DNA of 64,000 nucleotides from Polyangiaceae bacterium. Lineage in GTDB: Bacteria > Myxococcota_A > Polyangia > Polyangiales > Polyangiaceae. The first letter of the stretch is position 1; each line of letters starts with the position of its first letter. Position numbers and translations under genes: made by a program. The stretch spans positions 58,030 through 122,029 of the forward strand of contig JADLEQ010000025.1 in NCBI GenBank assembly GCA_020846005.1, written 5' to 3'. This document shows positions 63,635 through 64,000 of this stretch, piece by piece. The notes under the pieces were generated by a model, which searched no databases, was not told the origin of the DNA, and saw only the letters and a list, made by a program, of their open reading frames with translations.

Positions 63635-64000
63635 ATGCCGCTTCGGCTTGCAGCGTTGGCGGGCGCCGGGTGCTCGATCGTGATGTGTCTCGCGTGCTCG
63701 GGCTCGGAGTTCGGGAGCGCGGGAGCGGGGGGGAGCGCGGGAGCGGGGGGGAGCGCGGGCGCGGGGGGGAGCGCGGGCGCGGGAGCGGGAGCGGGCGCGG
63801 GGGGGAGCGCGGGGGCGGCAGCGGAAGCGGGCGCGGGGGGGAGCGCGGGCGCGGGAGCGGGGGGCAGCGCGGGCGCGGGAGCGGGGGGGAGCGCGGGCGC
63901 GGGAGCGGGGGGGAGCGCGGGCGCGGGAGCGGGGGGGAGCGCGGGCGCGGCCGCGGGGGGCCGCGCGGGCGCGGACGGTGGCGTCCCCGGGCCGCTCGCG
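63635..64000 (+). CDS. Lipoprotein with Gly/Ser/Ala repeat linker (3' end outside window)
   Basis: The first 122 codons are visible. Lipobox MCLAC with C21, then about 80 residues of GSAGAG-type repeats. This is an extreme form of the linkers seen in the lipoproteins at 14128, 25642 and 37721, so a folded secreted domain probably follows beyond the window. Function cannot be read. Confidence 0.75.
   Translation, partial: MPLRLAALAGAGCSIVMCLACSGSEFGSAGAGGSAGAGGSAGAGGSAGAGAGAGAGGSAGAAAEAGAGGSAGAGAGGSAGAGAGGSAGAGAGGSAGAGAGGSAGAAAGGRAGADGGVPGPLA
63713..63960 (+). repeat. Tandem 18-24 bp repeats coding for GSAGAG
   Basis: Units of 18 bp (GGGAGCGCGGGCGCGGGG type) give way to near-identical 24-bp units encoding GGSAGAGA from about 63846. 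The nucleotide identity between units is much higher than in the Cys-rich array, which suggests recent slippage or active expansion. Confidence 0.85.

Overview
The window is very GC-rich, and codon third positions are almost all G or C. It looks chromosomal and most likely comes from a myxobacterium of the Polyangiales type (Myxococcota). Supporting signs are: more than a dozen predicted lipoproteins with Ala/Gly/Ser/Pro linkers; a large lipoprotein with MopE-type CNGLDDNCNG motifs; eukaryote-like lipid enzymes (an HSD17B4-like dehydrogenase, an SCPx-like thiolase and an SCP2 domain); and a long fused acyl-lipid enzyme. I see no insertion sequence, prophage, CRISPR array, rRNA or plasmid function. 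The longest stretch without a gene is about 230 bp.

Layout. 1-7 kb: metH (cut by the window edge) with an overlapping SahR-like ArsR/methyltransferase regulator and a candidate operator; a PaaI thioesterase; a SprT/DUF2786 protein; an S1-repeat protein. 6-12 kb: a two-gene lipid operon, namely a 1552-residue reductase/ligase/ACP/acyltransferase/SCP2 fusion and an SDR. 12-16 kb: a PKD/propeller/dihaem lipoprotein coupled to an LVIVD lipoprotein. 16-26 kb: a LarA homologue, a HAD phosphatase, RNase D, ApaG, a deoxyhypusine-synthase homologue, a FadL-like porin, small unknown proteins, an HSD17B4-like SDR and GreB. 25.6-29.4 kb: a Cys-rich repeat lipoprotein. 29.5-34 kb: GpsA coupled to an FGGY kinase, then Kup. 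34-43 kb: lipoproteins, a methyltransferase, a zinc-ribbon protein, an SCPx thiolase and a VWA lipoprotein. 43.5-49.5 kb: a CobA-HemD fusion, RidA, an ADP-forming acyl-CoA synthetase, and a selenocysteine tRNA abutting an SDR. 49.6-57.5 kb: a TrmH-like/DAHP synthase pair, thioredoxin, a metallophosphoesterase and a BNR lipoprotein. 57.5-64 kb: sbcDC, a glycerophosphodiesterase, a nucleotidyltransferase with a small partner, and a Gly/Ala/Ser-repeat lipoprotein cut by the window edge.

How the genes work together. Most are housekeeping or cell-envelope genes in units of one or two. Clear translational coupling (ATGA or gaps under 10 bp) links SahR-like/metH, the fused lipid enzyme/SDR, LVIVD/cytochrome lipoprotein, gpsA/FGGY kinase, DAHP synthase/TrmH-like, metallophosphoesterase/BNR lipoprotein and sbcD/sbcC. 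A recurrent TANNNT box lies 6-11 nt upstream of many start codons. It lies at the same distance from the mature 5' end of the tRNA-Sec gene, which suggests widespread leaderless transcription. The items most worth follow-up are the 1552-residue lipid enzyme, the selenocysteine tRNA, the bacterial deoxyhypusine-synthase homologue and the 12-fold eight-cysteine repeat lipoprotein.
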